Below are positions 63,641 through 64,000 of a stretch of 64,000 bases of DNA, piece by piece. A program made the position numbers and the translations under genes. Within the stretch, counting starts at the first letter, position 1. Each line of letters starts with the position of its first letter. The DNA comes from Flavobacterium salilacus subsp. salilacus (GTDB lineage: Bacteria; Bacteroidota; Bacteroidia; Flavobacteriales; Flavobacteriaceae): contig NZ_SKBP01000008.1 in assembly GCF_004634195.1 (NCBI RefSeq), positions 62,001 through 126,000 of the forward strand, given 5' to 3'. Under the pieces are notes generated by a model. That model worked only from the letters and a program-made list of their open reading frames with translations, searched no databases and was not told where the DNA came from.

Positions 63641-64000
63641 TTAATTGGTAGGTAAAACCGTTGCTCCGGGAAAATTACCTGCGTTTATTTGCGGTAATTT
63701 AGCATTATAATAGTCGTTTATAATCTTTATAATTTCATTGGCAACCACAGCATACCCTCTTGCATTAGGGTGTACCCCGTCAAGCGAAAATAATACTGTG
63801 CTAATATTGCTCAGGCTAAAATAGTCCGCATTATAAAGTTGTCCATCCTCCGTTCTTAAACCGGTAACAAGTTTTGCCAATATAGCATTCATATCGGCAA
63901 CAGCAAGGTTGTTTACTTCGGCTATACCTCTTATGCTTTGGTTAAAGCTTACAGTAGCCTCGGCAACCATATCAGCCTCGTCAGCCGTAAGCACATGCTG
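63641..64000 (-). CDS. SGNH/GDSL-type hydrolase, C-terminal part
   Basis: The gene runs off the right edge of the window; about 120 residues are visible. Near the end is DGVHPNARGYAVVANEI, the Asp-x2-His block V of SGNH/GDSL esterases. The preceding helix (SFNQSIRGIAEVNNLAVADM) fits the fold. The nucleophile block lies outside the window. It would be an esterase or lipase; substrate and location cannot be judged. Confidence 0.8.
   Translation of the reverse strand, partial: QHVLTADEADMVAEATVSFNQSIRGIAEVNNLAVADMNAILAKLVTGLRTEDGQLYNADYFSLSNISTVLFSLDGVHPNARGYAVVANEIIKIINDYYNAKLPQINAGNFPGATVLPTN

Overview
The window is chromosomal DNA of a Bacteroidota bacterium, almost certainly a Flavobacteriaceae close to Flavobacterium. 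The evidence is the AT-rich base composition, the recurring TAnnTTTG -7 promoter box, few recognisable Shine-Dalgarno sites, a type IX secretion plug protein (8765-10033), a giant surface protein ending in a gliding/type IX C-terminal domain (46610-50215), S46 and M16 peptidases, a FolK-deoxynucleoside kinase fusion and a bacterial GH3 gene. No rRNA, plasmid, prophage, insertion sequence or CRISPR array was seen. Two tRNA genes, Leu(TAA) and Gly(GCC), sit together at 42.9-43.1 kb.

Layout. 1-3.7 kb: the end of a type I secretion operon (ABC exporter cut by the window edge, HlyD adaptor, TolC-like channel). 3.7-18.3 kb: housekeeping genes (map, a methyltransferase, M16 peptidase, type IX plug protein, apaG, pruA, rsmG, desaturase, aminotransferase, purT), broken by two small nuclease-fold cassettes, GxxExxY at 4.6-5.0 kb and DUF559 at 16.4-17.0 kb, each framed by short repeats. 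18.3-23.6 kb: envelope proteins, then an OmpR/EnvZ-type two-component system followed by a stress-protein-like gene and a bestrophin channel; phased TCTAAT repeats lie between. 23.7-29.0 kb: a large membrane-anchored protein, fabD, an acetyltransferase, and the sugar genes galE and a DegT/DnrJ aminotransferase. 29.1-32.7 kb: an AT-rich minus-strand accessory cluster with a TPR-transmembrane-LytTR regulator, three unrecognised proteins, and a LytTR-like operator upstream. 32.8-35.8 kb: kdtA, acetyltransferase, AhpD-like protein, Crp/Fnr regulator. 35.8-38.6 kb: a very AT-rich, tightly packed three-gene island (sce7726-like nuclease, beta/sce7725-like protein, HEPN-RES toxin-like protein), the best candidate for an undescribed conflict or defence system. 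38.8-64 kb: mostly core genes (S46 peptidase, mutS, trmH-like, surface adhesin, HAD, folK/dNK, sppA, AsmA, DUF2797, GH3, clpX, clpP, tig), with MITE-like hairpin elements between convergent genes.

Genes likely to work together: the type I exporter trio; tig, clpP and clpX in protein quality control; the DegT aminotransferase and galE in surface sugar synthesis; the two-component pair with the stress-like and bestrophin genes; the LytTR cluster; and the island trio. Several in-frame TTG codons lie in or upstream of TAnnTTTG boxes, so the starts of map, purT, fabD and the trmH-like gene were moved downstream. All functional calls come from reading motifs in the translations; no database search was run.
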